Of a stretch of DNA of 64,000 nucleotides, positions 21,594 to 32,336 are shown piece after piece; position 1 is the first letter of the stretch, and each line of letters opens with the position of its first letter. The stretch covers positions 496,001 through 560,000 of the forward strand of contig OZ345383.1 of assembly GCA_977006965.1 (NCBI GenBank), written 5' to 3'. This stretch comes from Phymatolithon calcareum (Eukaryota > Rhodophyta > Florideophyceae > Hapalidiales). Both the position numbers and the translations under genes were made by a program. Under the pieces are notes generated by a model. It did not search any database, was not told where the DNA came from, and saw only the letters and a list, made by a program, of their open reading frames with translations.

Positions 21594-21742
21594 ATTGGTA
21601 TTTAGTAAACTCGCGGGTATGAGTATTTGACGAGGAAGTTACTAAAATGGGGGCTTCCTGAAAACACAAAAACGGGATTTGTGCGTACTAAACCTGTCAC
21701 GTTTTGGGCACCTGTCACGTTTTGTGTAGTCGCAAAAGCAGT

Positions 21743-21777
21743 TTTTCTCACTAGAGCCACCCCCTAGTGAGAAAAAT
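21743..21777. repeat. Inverted repeat near the left end of the Harbinger element
   Basis: TTTTTCTCACTAG and CTAGTGAGAAAAA form a 13 bp stem around a short C-rich loop. Just upstream two direct copies of CCTGTCACGTTTTG lie 20 bp apart. Their subterminal position suggests transposase or accessory-protein binding sites. Confidence 0.6.
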
Positions 21778-22082
21778 TTGGTACCGTCCCTAAACGAGAT
21801 TTACAGTGAATCGTGGACAGCTGGCACTCCGCTCTCTGAAACTTGATCCTTCTACGCTCATGTATCTCCATCCCATTCAATATCCCTTTCGCTTTCGATC
21901 AACCCGCTCTCCGACATGAGCAGTAGTCAAAGCTGCTTGGATTTTGCCTGTGCTTCCACCCATGGCTATTGCATGCTATTGCGTCATAAGCGCCCCCTTC
22001 CTCTCCTATCGTTCGGCAAGAGCGCGGCACAGGATCTGAGAGCTCACCCAAGGCATCCAGGTCTTCGCCGTTCCGAGGAAGA

Positions 22083-22976
22083 ATGTCGACACCCGAGCTA
22101 CCCGCGGCGGAGAGAGACGCCAACTCAGCGCTTCTTGAAGATGATCTTGCGCCTAGTGCTGATCGTGTGGAGCCAACGTTTTCTGTCAATGGTTCCCATG
22201 CCGTTGTCTTGTCGCGCATAGGTCGACCTCGTCCTCCACAACCGTCTGGCCCTGAAACGACAGGGCGCTCACGCCGCGCAATTCCCGCATCTTCGCATCG
22301 CACTTCGGCCAAGAAGAGAGAGAAGATTGGCGGTCGTGGTGTCGGGTTCTCCAAAAAAGAGCTTGATAGCCTCTTAGATGTACTCGAAGATGTTCTCCCA
22401 ATAGGAAAGGAAGAATGGGAATATGTACAACGACAGCATGGGATGTTCTATCCGCGCATGGGCCGCATCGTAAACTCGATTAGGCGGAAGTTCAACTCCC
22501 TGTGCCGCACGCACGTTCCCACTGGCGACCCCACGATTCCTCCCGAGGTAAGAAGGGTCAAGACAATTCGGAACGAAATGGTGGCGCGTGCGGATGTTGG
22601 CCAAGGCGAGGATGTAAGTGGAGATTTTAGTGGCACTTCAAGTGGAGAAGATAAGGGCAGTGATGACGAAGATGGCGACAGTAATGATGATGCCGTATCC
22701 GTGCGTGAGCGTGAAAACGGGAACAATTCGTCGCGAGAGAGACAGCAGGCCCTCCTGCGTCCCTTGGTGCGTCGACGGCAATCCGGAATGCGAAGAGAAA
22801 CTAGCGATGGTGGAGAGTTGACCTGTTTTCTCAAGTTACAGATAGTTCAAGACCAAAACCGGCGAGAAGAGGAGCGCAAGGATCGTGCCGAACAGCGAGA
22901 GGAAGAGCGGGTGCAGAGCAGAGAGCGGAGGAGACAGCGAGGCGTGATCGGGAGGATAAGAGGCATGATCAATTAA
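22083..22976 (+). CDS. Harbinger accessory protein, Myb/SANT-like (DUF6818-like)
   Basis: The intact frame encodes 297 residues from ATG at 22083. The central part (about residues 95-165) reads FSKKELDSLLDVLEDVLPIG, then an EWEYVQRQH helix, GRIVNSIRRKFNSL and a PTGDPTIPPEV tail. This is the three-helix pattern I associate with the DUF6818 / Myb-like family found beside transposases. A long acidic, serine-rich linker (GDFSGTSSGEDKGSDDEDGD) and a highly charged Arg/Glu coiled coil follow at the C-terminus. In Harbinger elements this protein carries the transposase to the nucleus and TIR DNA. It converges with the transposase gene inside shared TIRs and looks intact although its partner is frameshifted. 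An alternative is a domesticated host gene. Confidence 0.78.
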   Translation: MSTPELPAAERDANSALLEDDLAPSADRVEPTFSVNGSHAVVLSRIGRPRPPQPSGPETTGRSRRAIPASSHRTSAKKREKIGGRGVGFSKKELDSLLDVLEDVLPIGKEEWEYVQRQHGMFYPRMGRIVNSIRRKFNSLCRTHVPTGDPTIPPEVRRVKTIRNEMVARADVGQGEDVSGDFSGTSSGEDKGSDDEDGDSNDDAVSVRERENGNNSSRERQQALLRPLVRRRQSGMRRETSDGGELTCFLKLQIVQDQNRREEERKDRAEQREEERVQSRERRRQRGVIGRIRGMIN

Positions 22977-23328
22977 TGCAAATGATGATTGTTTCCTTCA
23001 GCAAGAAAAATTGAGCGTTGAAACTCTTGGCTTCAATACTATGTTACGATTGTCATGTGATAGTCTAATTGTAGAATGAATAAACCGATGCTCAAGTCAT
23101 GGTTGCTCTTGAAAAATGAACATTTAAATCGACACTCAGCCGCTGAACACACTCCCACCACGGATACTACTGGATATGCTCTCGAATGTGACGATTAAGC
23201 ACGCCAGTAGCTGTTGTTAAGGAGAAGATCCAAACTCTAAGTCTTTGGTGGCGTCTTTGAATTTATGTCGAGTATTCGCTCGGTCATCTCCCAGTAACCA
23301 AACATCAGTAAAGAGGAATTTTGAGATC

Positions 23329-24503
23329 TTACTCACCCCAAAACAGACCGTTAGCTTCTACACTAAGTTGCGGCATAAATGTGGTAAGAATTTGGTTCAT
23401 TCCAACAAGCTTCGCCCTCAAATTGAACAAATGAACAACTGTCGCAAGCATTGGTCTTCGCTCTCCGCGTTCTTCGTAGAGAAACCGGTATTTTAACCTT
23501 GGAAATGACCCTTTTAGCCCTCTCATACCCCACTCGGATGCTTGCCGCAAAGATGTAGCCTGCTTATGTCGAGCGATCTCACTGAAGTAGTCAGTGATGA
23601 TAACGTGGTCTTGTGAAGACTTGCACAGAAATGGATATTGTGCTTGGCTAAATGCTGAGTCGACAATTACTCGCCCACTGCACCGATTGTATGCTTCTAC
23701 CATCTTACTGTACACATTGCCCCATTCCGCAATAGTTGAGTCGTGCATTGACCCTGGCGCATTTAGAGCGCACGCAATGATGACTCCACTTGGTGCAAAA
23801 ACGAAAATATTGGAAACGTAGTGATCACGATTCCAACCATTATAAAACATGCACTGAATAACAGCGTCGCCGGTCTGCTCCAATGCCAATTTCAGTCCGT
23901 CAGCAGTTGCGTACACATCTTTCAGCAATGAGTACTTGGAATTTATAGCCTCCTTGTAATCAGAAATTCAGCGTCGCTAGGCATTCTCACCGCCGCGGAC
24001 TGGTCGTTACGCAAAACACGAAGTAAAACACGCCGGCTGAAGCTCAAAACAAGGGAGCAAACGGATCCTGTGATTCCGAAGATCATGCATAGCACCGTAT
24101 GAGAGCCTCTACTTCTTGTCCATGTAAGAACAAGGCCCAAACAGTGGGTGACCGTCAGCGTTCTTGGCCGTCCCTTTCGCATTGCGATCGGAGGAAGTCG
24201 TTTTCTGTTTCCATCAGTTGAGTACGGCGTGAAAGCGTCGTATACTGCCTCAAACTTCGCCAAAATAGAGCGAAATGCATCATGATTGAATCCAGTGAGA
24301 GTGATAAGGGACTGGTCGCAACCCGGCCCGAAAAGCACAGCAAACGCAGACATCGAAGATTGATGGAGAGCGGTGCGGGTAATAAGCCGGTCACGGTTTC
24401 TGCGCTCGAGCGGCGACATCTGCCTGATTAGTTTTTTCGGCGCCACAGGTCTGCGGCTCTGGATGATGGCGAGGACGATGAGAGTACGAAATGCCAAACT
24501 CAT
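23329..24503 (-). pseudogene. Harbinger-type DDE transposase, single frameshift
   Basis: It starts at ATG 24503. The N-terminal half (to about 23945) holds helical segments including the DNA-binding-like stretch LTVTHCLGLVLTWTRSRGSH. After a one-base frame change near 23943 the DDE nuclease continues with DVYATADGLKL (first Asp), MFYNGWNRDHYVSNIFVFAP, NAPGSMHDSTIAEWG, VIVDSAFSQAQYPFL (second Asp) and QASEWGMRGLKGSFPRLKYR (Glu). All three catalytic acids are present, so the frameshift is the only obvious lesion. Length (about 390 residues joined) is normal for PIF/Harbinger transposases, which act on the TIRs at 21649 and 24811. Confidence 0.88.
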
Positions 24504-24814
24504 GATCTTACGTGCGTGTGCAAGCGTGAAATGAGAGATATGGCGCGGAATGGTCGGCTAGCGTTGGATCTGGGTTGCCATTTTCTGCTCTGCTTGCGCG
24601 GCTCGACCGTATTGCCAGGATGTACTGATTCCACCTAAGATGCTAGAAGTGGAATCTTCCAACCCACTTCCCCGGTTGGAATTACAGTCTTTATTACCAA
24701 TGACGCGCGCAAAATTTTGTGTTTCAGATCACACAGGGGTTAAAAAGCACAAAAATCAGTCACTTTTTGCCCAAATACGTCGAGTCTTGTTTTGTGTTTC
24801 AGGAAGGCCCCAAT

Positions 24815-27800
24815 GACCACGAAGATTGCTGTATTTACAAAAAGGACTGCGAGGCAACTGTGGTATTATGATATCGATAATTTCTGTCAGCACTCCGCCC
24901 ACGGTCCAGATTCTAGGCCCGTTCACACCTTGTGCCAATTTACAGTAATACTAGGGGCCGCAATGGCACTTTCACCGAAATAATTCGTTACTTCTTGGTT
25001 TTCCTATCTTTCAGGAAATTGTATTGCTCCAAGAAGCAACTCGAAAGATCTTTTCTCGTAGACTGCAAGCTTTCCCGAAAGTTTCCGATAATAGCAAATT
25101 CAACTCAACTGTCTGTCCGCGCTGTCTTCACGTCTAAGCCTATTCTTAAGTTAGCTTTGTCCACGCATGCTACACTAAATGGATATAAGATAGCTTCGCC
25201 ATTTTTCGAAGACAAAACGCCGTTTCACAGCTACAGTATTTGTCATTCAGAAATGGGCTCGTCCAACCAAGAGACTCCATGCATCTACCGAGTAAACGTC
25301 CGTCAAGTGCGGAATATGAAACAAACAAGGGCATAACATGCGGTCAGGTAAGGAAGTTGTCCAGCCCCAACGGCCCTCAAAGATTTCATTTCGCAAATAA
25401 ATGATGTTATTTTCTGACCTGACAAAAAACTGCTGGTCCAGCTGCCGAATGCTGACGGAACCGAACAATATCATAACACTACGGGTGCCTCGTGGTCATT
25501 CCAGTAATTTCCTCATATGAGACCAATCATGACAGACCGCACGGGTCTGGCCGCGGGTATGACAGGGCCTCATGTGCTCCCAACGACGGGTTTCGTACTG
25601 TCAGCAAACCCGTGTATTACATCCTCAGGGGTATTGCTGACAGTGGAGAACACGGGTATTTCTTGCACGTCGTATACTCTCATGGATCAGATGCACCTTG
25701 ATATTTCTCTCTTGAAGTCAAGTTTCACTGCTAGCGGCAGAGCTCCTTCTGCACGACGAAATTAGTCAATTCAACGTACTTTTGCAAAGAATTTATGTCT
25801 GCTGTCGTGCGTTAAGAGTGGCGGGACAGCTGTGCAAATTATTGAACGGCAATTGTGAATCACCTGGTGTAACTGTTTCGAGTACTTGCGTGGCGCGAAA
25901 TTTAGTATTGGGCGGGTGCCGCGCTTGGAGGGATATCGCATGAAGGAGATAACACACACATAAGACTGAAAAAGTAAACACGCTCTTTGAAATCAAGGAA
26001 ATCCGAGTTCTCGTCGGCAGGTAAAGCGCAAGTCGAGTCCGCCACACTCCGTTGAATGCAGACGCTACCGGTGCAATACCGCCCCCAAGTTCGCGAGGAG
26101 GAGTCACGGCCCGTCGATCGCTTTTCTTCAGCGGTTTGGAACTAGTTTGCTCTGTCGTTCAGTGTGCCGTACAAGTTTCCATCGGGAACGCGGGACATAC
26201 AGGGAAAATCTTGCATTTGGAAATGTTTTTATTTTGGCGCCAGAACGGGACACAAGACATCTGCACAACACAGTGTCCATCATTTTTCCCTTCCGAATGT
26301 GCCTGCATTAATATTGTATGTGTTTCAAACAAGGAACGGGTATTGACGCGGGTATGACACAAACACTGCCACGGGTATTTCCACGGTTATCTACTTCTAG
26401 AATCGCTTTGCTTGCTACCGTGGGTATTCCATAGCAAACAAAATTCTCACGCGCCGGCATTTCTCATACATGTTGTTTAACTTCAGAGGACCTAAGGGGG
26501 TATAGGATACCCGTGGAGGAAAAAAATTTCTTCTCCGCGCGCGTTCATGTCATACCCGAGAAAATACTGTCGAATATACCCGAGGTCGCTGGTAACCGGC
26601 CAGACACTGGTCAATATTTCCAAGTCAGCTGACTGAGTGGCATCCCGGTCGAGAAGAAGAGCTTCCACGGCTAATTTATTTTCCCTTGCGCTGTCTTTCC
26701 TTCAGACAGGAGTCAGGTAACTGCAGAACATATTCTTCGATGGGTTCTTCCCAATTAGTGAATGAAGTTTATCTCAAAGTTGCGCCAGCATGCTTCCATC
26801 AGCCCTTTTCGTTTGAATGTCGAACATTTGAAACCATACTCGTATTTATGATTGACTGACTAAAGAACAAAATTGCGTGACTAATGATTATATTATCAAC
26901 TCGTACTCAGTCACAAGAGATCAAGCTAACCACGACGTTTTAGCACGGCGAATCATATCTTCAACCACCGAGATGCTATTGATGATTCACAGATGCGAGC
27001 TTTGTTCGCTCACTTATCGACAACGCTCTACGGCAGCAAATGTTCCTGAACGGCCGCACAAAGGTCTTCCAGGACCTCGCCGAGGAGATTTGCATTCGAA
27101 ATTATTTCAACCAGACTAGTATTACAGATAATAATACGAGTCTGGTTCAAATAGTTCTCATTCCTGGTTCATTGTTGGTAATAGTAATGAGAACGGTTGG
27201 AATATTAATATGAATCATAGTTATTTAAACCGCTGTCATTGGTATAGTACTGCACTACCATACTATACTAGTAACTGTACTGTATTAAAGAAGCCGCGAC
27301 TTCATACAGTATAATAAATTTCGGAATGGGCGGATTGTCCTCTGGCAAAGACTCAATGGAATTATGATGTCCAAGCTGCATATATTTATGGCACCAGCAG
27401 TGAGCTGAAGATATCTGTGCGCTCCTGAGCAGGGGACGTTGTTTTGCAAGGTGTACGGATGATGTGTTTGTCGGTGTAATGGAAATAGGAATGAACATCA
27501 ATGAAATGCTGAGCATTGATACAGCTGTTGATATTTTTACCCCGAACATTGATATTATACCAATGATATGATAACTTTTCATCCAAGACACTAGAGGACT
27601 GATATTCTCGTTTCCATTGGTATATCACTGCATAAAAACTGCCAGAAATGCATATATCGTTGTACACGTGTTTTGCAGTCCCGTACTGCAGATATTTTTG
27701 AATTAAAGGAAAACATTCTGCCATCACAAGTTCAACACGTGTGATAAAACGTGAATTTAGAGCCAGTTATAGTATTTGATAGTTCTGGAAATTTCTGATA

Positions 27801-27959
27801 TTCATTGATATCGCGAAATGAGCCTGATAATCAACTGTTCTGTTGATACTCCAATATCAATGCTCATTCCTTAATGGTGTGGAGCAGACATGTAAACGCT
27901 GAATGAAGAACGGTGGGTCAAATTCTCTACTAGCTCATTCATGAGAAGAATTACAAACA
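24815..27959. other. Intergenic tract, no gene recognised; repeated GGGTAT motifs
   Basis: Only short ORFs occur. Between about 25550 and 26590 the heptamer-like motif CGGGTAT (or its complement ATACCCG) recurs about nine times in both orientations. At 27110-27165 two imperfect hairpins occur (AACCAGACTAGTATT...AATACGAGTCTGGTT and GTTCTCATT...AATGAGAAC). The 27.4-27.9 kb part is AT-rich with many TTGATAT/ATATCAA repeats. None of this amounts to a recognised gene or element. Confidence 0.4.
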
Positions 27960-28556
27960 TTATGCTAATAAGAAGAATTCTTGAACCTTTTTCGCACTTG
28001 AGCCACTCTTAAAACATTGCTGCTCATAATGGTAGCCGGGTATCAGACCTGCAGCTTTCACGTTAGGAAGAAATGACCCTTTGAATATTGCAAACGGAAC
28101 TGGGTTCTTTCCCATTATGAACCCTACAGGTTTGCTTTCTTCTAGCCAGGTAGGAGTCCAGATCTTATAGCAAATAGCACATAGTTCGCTGATGAAGTTA
28201 AGGCGGCCTCTAGCGTGGATATGTAATCTGGGAAAGAACATTCCGTACGCTTTCCCTAGGACACTTCCTCCGGGTCGATCTTCGAGCTGTTTAGCAAAAC
28301 GCATGTCACAAACCACATCCTCTTCTACTCGCACAGGAGATATTTCGTCCTCCTCAGATAAATCAATCTTAAATCGGAAGCATTCTGATACTGATTCTAG
28401 CTCGTCGACGTAGCCCGTTAGTATCGGGTCAGGAATTGTGTCTCTGTCTTTAGACTGAAAAATCGTAATGCTCATTGACGAAAGATACTCCGCGCGTCCG
28501 AATACATCGCTCAGCATCATAGACAAACATGGCGCATTACCATTCTCGCCACTCAA
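27960..28556 (-). CDS. Hypothetical protein, 198 codons, unrecognised
   Basis: This open frame is long for the local AT-rich composition and reads like a folded protein. It has an acidic middle (DLSEEDEISPVRVEED), a central PGGSVLGKAYGMFFPRLH block and a C-terminal segment with ELCAICYKIW and PVGFIMGKNPVPFAIFKGS. There is no signal peptide or membrane helix and no family I recognise. Base use resembles the surrounding AT-rich tract (27-42 kb) more than the malectin or RWP-RK genes, which may mean an old insertion. It could be one exon of a longer decayed gene. Confidence 0.35.
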   Translation of the reverse strand: MSGENGNAPCLSMMLSDVFGRAEYLSSMSITIFQSKDRDTIPDPILTGYVDELESVSECFRFKIDLSEEDEISPVRVEEDVVCDMRFAKQLEDRPGGSVLGKAYGMFFPRLHIHARGRLNFISELCAICYKIWTPTWLEESKPVGFIMGKNPVPFAIFKGSFLPNVKAAGLIPGYHYEQQCFKSGSSAKKVQEFFLLA

Positions 28557-28884
28557 AAGTGAAAAGATTATCGGTGCGAAAATGGTATTGTGAAAACGAC
28601 CATTTGGTTCTTGGCAGCTTGTCGAGAAATCAATGTTTTGACATCACTTCTTGATAGATTTGTCTCGGTTCGAATTCTTCTCCGGGCAGTTTTGACGAAT
28701 AGATGAGCTCTAGCGCTGAAACGAAGGTCTTTTTCAGGATCAAGACACTTTTGTACACAACATAAAAATCACTTTTGTGGTCTAATAGCTCTTGGTATTG
28801 AAGACACGCTTGTTATAAAAGGACAGTAGACAGACTTGTGCTTTCGGAGCGAAGTTTCGCTAATTTCGAGGAAAGGTCTGCACA

Positions 28885-29148
28885 ATGTCTTACGGCATCT
28901 GCGCAGAAAAGATCCTCTCTCAGTTCTTAGCAGAGTTGGTCTCGCCTGATCAAATGACTGAACTTATGTTCCGGCCGAAAGCATCATTTTTGATGGGAGA
29001 TGATGTACCCTCGCTAGATGCGCTTGTAGCTCTGCCTCGCATTCGATTATTTGGGGTGGACCCTGCGTCTATTCTGGATTCTTCTTCCTCAGTATCGTTC
29101 TCCATCACAGCAGCACTGGCCTTGTCAACTCGTTCTCTTTCTCGATAG
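28885..29148 (+). CDS. Possible short gene or first exon, unrecognised
   Basis: The ATG at 28885 has a reasonable context (GCACAATGTCT). A TATA-like sequence TTATAAAAGG lies about 65 bases upstream, a plausible core promoter. The 87-residue product (MSYGICAEKILSQFLAELVS...) ends at a TAG with no recognised motif. Downstream, 29160-31160, no continuation was found. Confidence is low; the promoter-like box is the main support. Confidence 0.25.
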   Translation: MSYGICAEKILSQFLAELVSPDQMTELMFRPKASFLMGDDVPSLDALVALPRIRLFGVDPASILDSSSSVSFSITAALALSTRSLSR

Positions 29149-29580
29149 ACTGGGGGACCAGAAGAGTCGAGGAACTCGACAAAGGCATCAGAAAATCAGA
29201 AAATATGGCAATATGATCAGGAAAATTCTAGTCGAGCGTAGAAATATGTTTTGTTTTGTGATCATGCTCCAGACATTTAGCTAAGAAACGAATATTTTAG
29301 AATTGGAATTCACTTTTTACTGGCTTCGAGCACCATATTGGACATAATTAACCGATGAGAAATCTTTTGCTCTCTTCGGACAAAAGTAGACAACTTATTG
29401 ATGTCCTGAATCACGCATAGAACACACGATCAATTCTGTCTTAGATTCTTTTCCTTCAAGTGCTGACATTATTACACTGGTCTTCAACTACATTCATGTA
29501 GTCGAAGAGTAATGAAACATATCGTTTTGTTCAAAATGATATCTCCATTTGAGTGTAATAGCTGTCATGTGAAAACCTTT

Positions 29581-29616
29581 CATTGCGCGCAGCGTTGATC
29601 AACGCTGTGGGCAATG
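29581..29616. repeat. Palindrome around an 18 bp perfect core
   Basis: CAGCGTTGATCAACGCTG is perfectly palindromic, and the flanks CATTGC and GCAATG extend the symmetry with two mismatched positions on each side. This gives a 36 bp near-perfect cruciform-capable site. Confidence 0.65.
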
Positions 29617-31167
29617 AACTATTTAACCAAAAAACATATCTTGCGACTTCAGTTGCTTCAAAATGAAGTAAGCTAGATCTTCTTAAGTTAGTGCTTCAAG
29701 CAAGGGCTATCATTTTATCATACATATATTTTCGTAAAAAATTTGTTCCAATCATTATTGGTGTATCCATTTGGAAAATATGGCGGCATCAAGTTTATTC
29801 GCTTAATTTTATGGTGAACCCTCCATTTTTAAAAAAATCATACGTTCAGGAAAAAGCACAGAAGGAAGTGACATCCCTTGTTGAGAGAGTCTATGGCTTT
29901 GTCTTGAGATCATGCGTCAAACTTATTATGCATAACGATCTGGTCTAGGTCTTGTCGATGCAAACATACAACATTCTCATCTTCGTTTCTGGGATCAATC
30001 GGTACTACGTCTTTAAAACTGTTTTCCCTGAGCCCTTTAGGCGCTCTCCGGAGCACGTGTATTAGAACGCATTCTGAATATCACTACCTCCACAGTGCGT
30101 CAAGAATGATTTTGCGTCATAATTTTGAACAGATTGAATTAAATTAATTCGACTGATACTTTAGCCTTAGATTCAATTTGTATTAGACATTTCATGGGAA
30201 GCAACCACGGGCCCTACCACAGTCGCCTTCAATATATATTGCAGGGCAGTGCTTTCATGATTTGATCGTGGTGCAAACACGAATTCTGATTCCGCTGTAG
30301 AGGTGCATTCTTGCCTCATCACAACTCAAGAATGATGGACTAGAAGAACAACTTGAAGTCAAGAACTTCAGACGTATGTTCTTGTTCTCGTGATAGTATC
30401 TATAACTGAACTAATGCATTGCAGCCGTGCGCTTTCGGTCTGGCTTGTCGGCCAAGTCAATGCAGACTATTGCGAAAGCAGAATGTTTACAGATCGATGC
30501 TTTAATTATCGTCATTGCTTTTCTTCACATCGCGTAAGCTTCCACACGGGTGAAATTGCAAGGAATAATCTCGTGTCCGAAACGGACTAAGTCTGTGTCA
30601 TCGACGTCCCATCAACTTGCTTTTTTCTCTATTTTGCTCGCAAGTTGATGAATAACGCATTCGCCACAATGAACGGCATGAGATTTACCCCCTTGAGAAA
30701 CCTCATATGTTTTCTGCTTGATGCTAATCTCCAGTCAATAGATTCAGCATCGGACGTGCGGCGTTTGTCTACGACATGGTAACTGTCCGGGTCAAAGACC
30801 GAGCAGCGCTTGTGCTTCTTGAAATGAAAAGGTCACAGCACAGCCTAACGCCTTCAATAGACACGGAAATCGAAGCGTGCTAAGTTGCAATCATTATCCC
30901 AGCACACGGTCCTTGGAAGGGAACGGAATCTTATCAGCACCGCAGAAAGTGTTATAGAGCCACTTTCTCTAGAGTCCCTTACAGATACCCCCAGAAGCTT
31001 AGGATTACTGCATAAGCATTGAACTGTGAACAAACGAGCACTGTGAGTCATGGAGTTTCAGTACGTTTCGAGCACTATTACTTAGCAGCTTCATGGTGCG
31101 AATTACCATTTAAAAAATGAGCACTAGACCTTTGCAATACTCTTCCTTGGAAAAAGTCTCCTTTTCG

Positions 31168-31623
31168 TTATAATGATTCTTCATCCGTCGCTTCAACGTT
31201 TCTATCAGCAAGCATGTATTTGGTGCTGTAATCCCAATCCAAAGGAGCTTGAACCTTCTCTAACGTGTCCTCAAACGTCTTCTGCACTTCGATGGCGTAT
31301 GCAATTACAAGAACAGTAGCTTCAGAAAGATCCCGAAGAATATCCGATGAGCAACTGTGCTCCGGATATCCACAGGCCATAACAGTGTCCATGGCAAGGA
31401 TTCCTGAGGGCGGAAAAATCGGTTCGAGCTCCTTAGCACAGCTCTCTAGTCTCTCTGAACACCTTACACATGATGGACAGACATTACAAATGCACTGTGA
31501 AAAAGTATCGAAACGCATGACAATATCTTTGCTAGATAAGCCAGCTGAATGATGCTGTGCTGTAGCAAAGCAAAACATAATCTGCTTGAATTCGATGATA
31601 TCTTGCAGGTAAACGTTGACCAA
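31168..31623 (-). CDS. Hypothetical cysteine-rich ORF, unrecognised
   Basis: A 151-codon frame with a compact cysteine cluster (QCICNVCPSCVRCSERLESC) followed by a helical, mildly acidic C-terminal half (SEATVLVIAYAIEVQKTFED, then a T-D-E-E-S-L end). The CxxC-CxxC spacing could bind zinc. The listed start may be non-ATG. It lies just left of the piggyBac-like element but outside its TIRs. No family recognised; it may be part of a decayed larger gene. Confidence 0.3.
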   Translation of the reverse strand: MVNVYLQDIIEFKQIMFCFATAQHHSAGLSSKDIVMRFDTFSQCICNVCPSCVRCSERLESCAKELEPIFPPSGILAMDTVMACGYPEHSCSSDILRDLSEATVLVIAYAIEVQKTFEDTLEKVQAPLDWDYSTKYMLADRNVEATDEESL

Positions 31624-31909
31624 ATGGCTAATAGGAAACCAATCTTAGTTCTTCTAAGACGACATCGTTCCCAACTGCGGATTCTCCAGAACCAGACCCC
31701 GAAGTTTCGGCATCGAAAATTTGCTCCTTTTGTACGTTTTTGCGGTCACGCTGCTGAGGAACCGTGACAAATTCCATTTCTAAATATTCCCTGATTATCC
31801 GAGTGTCTAGTGTCTAGTGTCTATTGTACGGGATTTTTGCCTCAATTGAGGACAATATTTTTCGCAATATTGAAACATATTTTTATGGCTTTAGCAAAGA
31901 CGCTCTACC

Positions 31910-32330
31910 TGGTCGCGCCGTCGCGCATGCGCAAAACGCACAGGAGGCGGAAAAAACGCGGGAAAAGTATCTGCGGAGGATGAAAGGTCATTTCGAGCGT
32001 GTGATGGGTACAATGTCGAAGTTTGGCAAGAAGCGCAAGTCGCGTAAGTGGCTGGGGAAATAAAGAAGATTGAGCGGTGGATGCGGGTCATGCAGGACGA
32101 TGCAGTGCGGGTAAGATTCTACCAGGCAGACTTTAGCGAGGTGAGACGGGAGGTTTCGAGAGGAGAGAGGGAGGTGGATGACGTTAAGAGGAAAATCGCT
32201 GGCAAGCGTGCGGAGAGCAGTTACCACCGCGATAGTCTGGCAGAGGAGAAGAAAGGCTTGTGGATACTGTGAGGAGTTTGTCGAAAAGCGTTGTCGCTCG
32301 GCAGTGGAAGAACTGCAAGTAGAGCGTAGG
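31910..32330 (+). pseudogene. GC-richer coding fragment inside the piggyBac-like element
   Basis: The plus strand reads as a continuous charged, coiled-coil-like protein spread over three frames: EAEKTREKYLRRMKGHFERV..., then EIKKIERWMRVMQDDAVRVR, VRREVSRGEREVDDVKRKIA and a last short piece VDTVRSLSKSVVARQWKN. Composition (Arg/Glu/Lys-rich, GC- and purine-rich DNA) contrasts sharply with the AT-rich element around it. Copy 1 has only about 30 bp between transposase stop and terminal block, so this segment is extra. It looks like a piece of host gene taken up by the transposon. The parent gene is not in this window. Confidence 0.5.
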
Positions 32331-32336
32331 ACGCCA

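Larger units (their letters stand above)
21649..24811. mobile_element. Harbinger-type two-gene DNA transposon
   Basis: This 3163 bp element has TIRs GGGGGCTTCCTGAAAACAC (left) and the complement of GTGTTTCAGGAAGGCCCC (right), about 22 bp with few differences. They are flanked by AAT on both sides (21646-21648, 24812-24814), a 3 bp duplication like that of PIF/Harbinger elements. Inside are two convergent genes: a Myb/SANT-like DNA-binding partner (plus) and a DDE transposase (minus). That two-gene plan is diagnostic of Harbinger. Subterminal TTTTGTGTTTCAG and TGTCACGTTTTG repeats may be transposase-binding sites. Confidence 0.85.
28557..31167. other. AT-rich intergenic tract
   Basis: Apart from the short ORF at 28885 nothing gene-like is seen. 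A strong hairpin is present at 29581-29616 and a smaller one (CTTCAACTACATTCATGTAGTCGAAG) at about 29484-29510. ORFs stay under 86 codons. Confidence 0.4.

Noticed and set aside
22186-22834. Minus-strand ORFs opposite the Myb-like gene (including a 128-codon frame)
   Set aside because: Antisense shadows with serine/leucine-rich low-information sequence; the plus frame has the DNA-binding helices.
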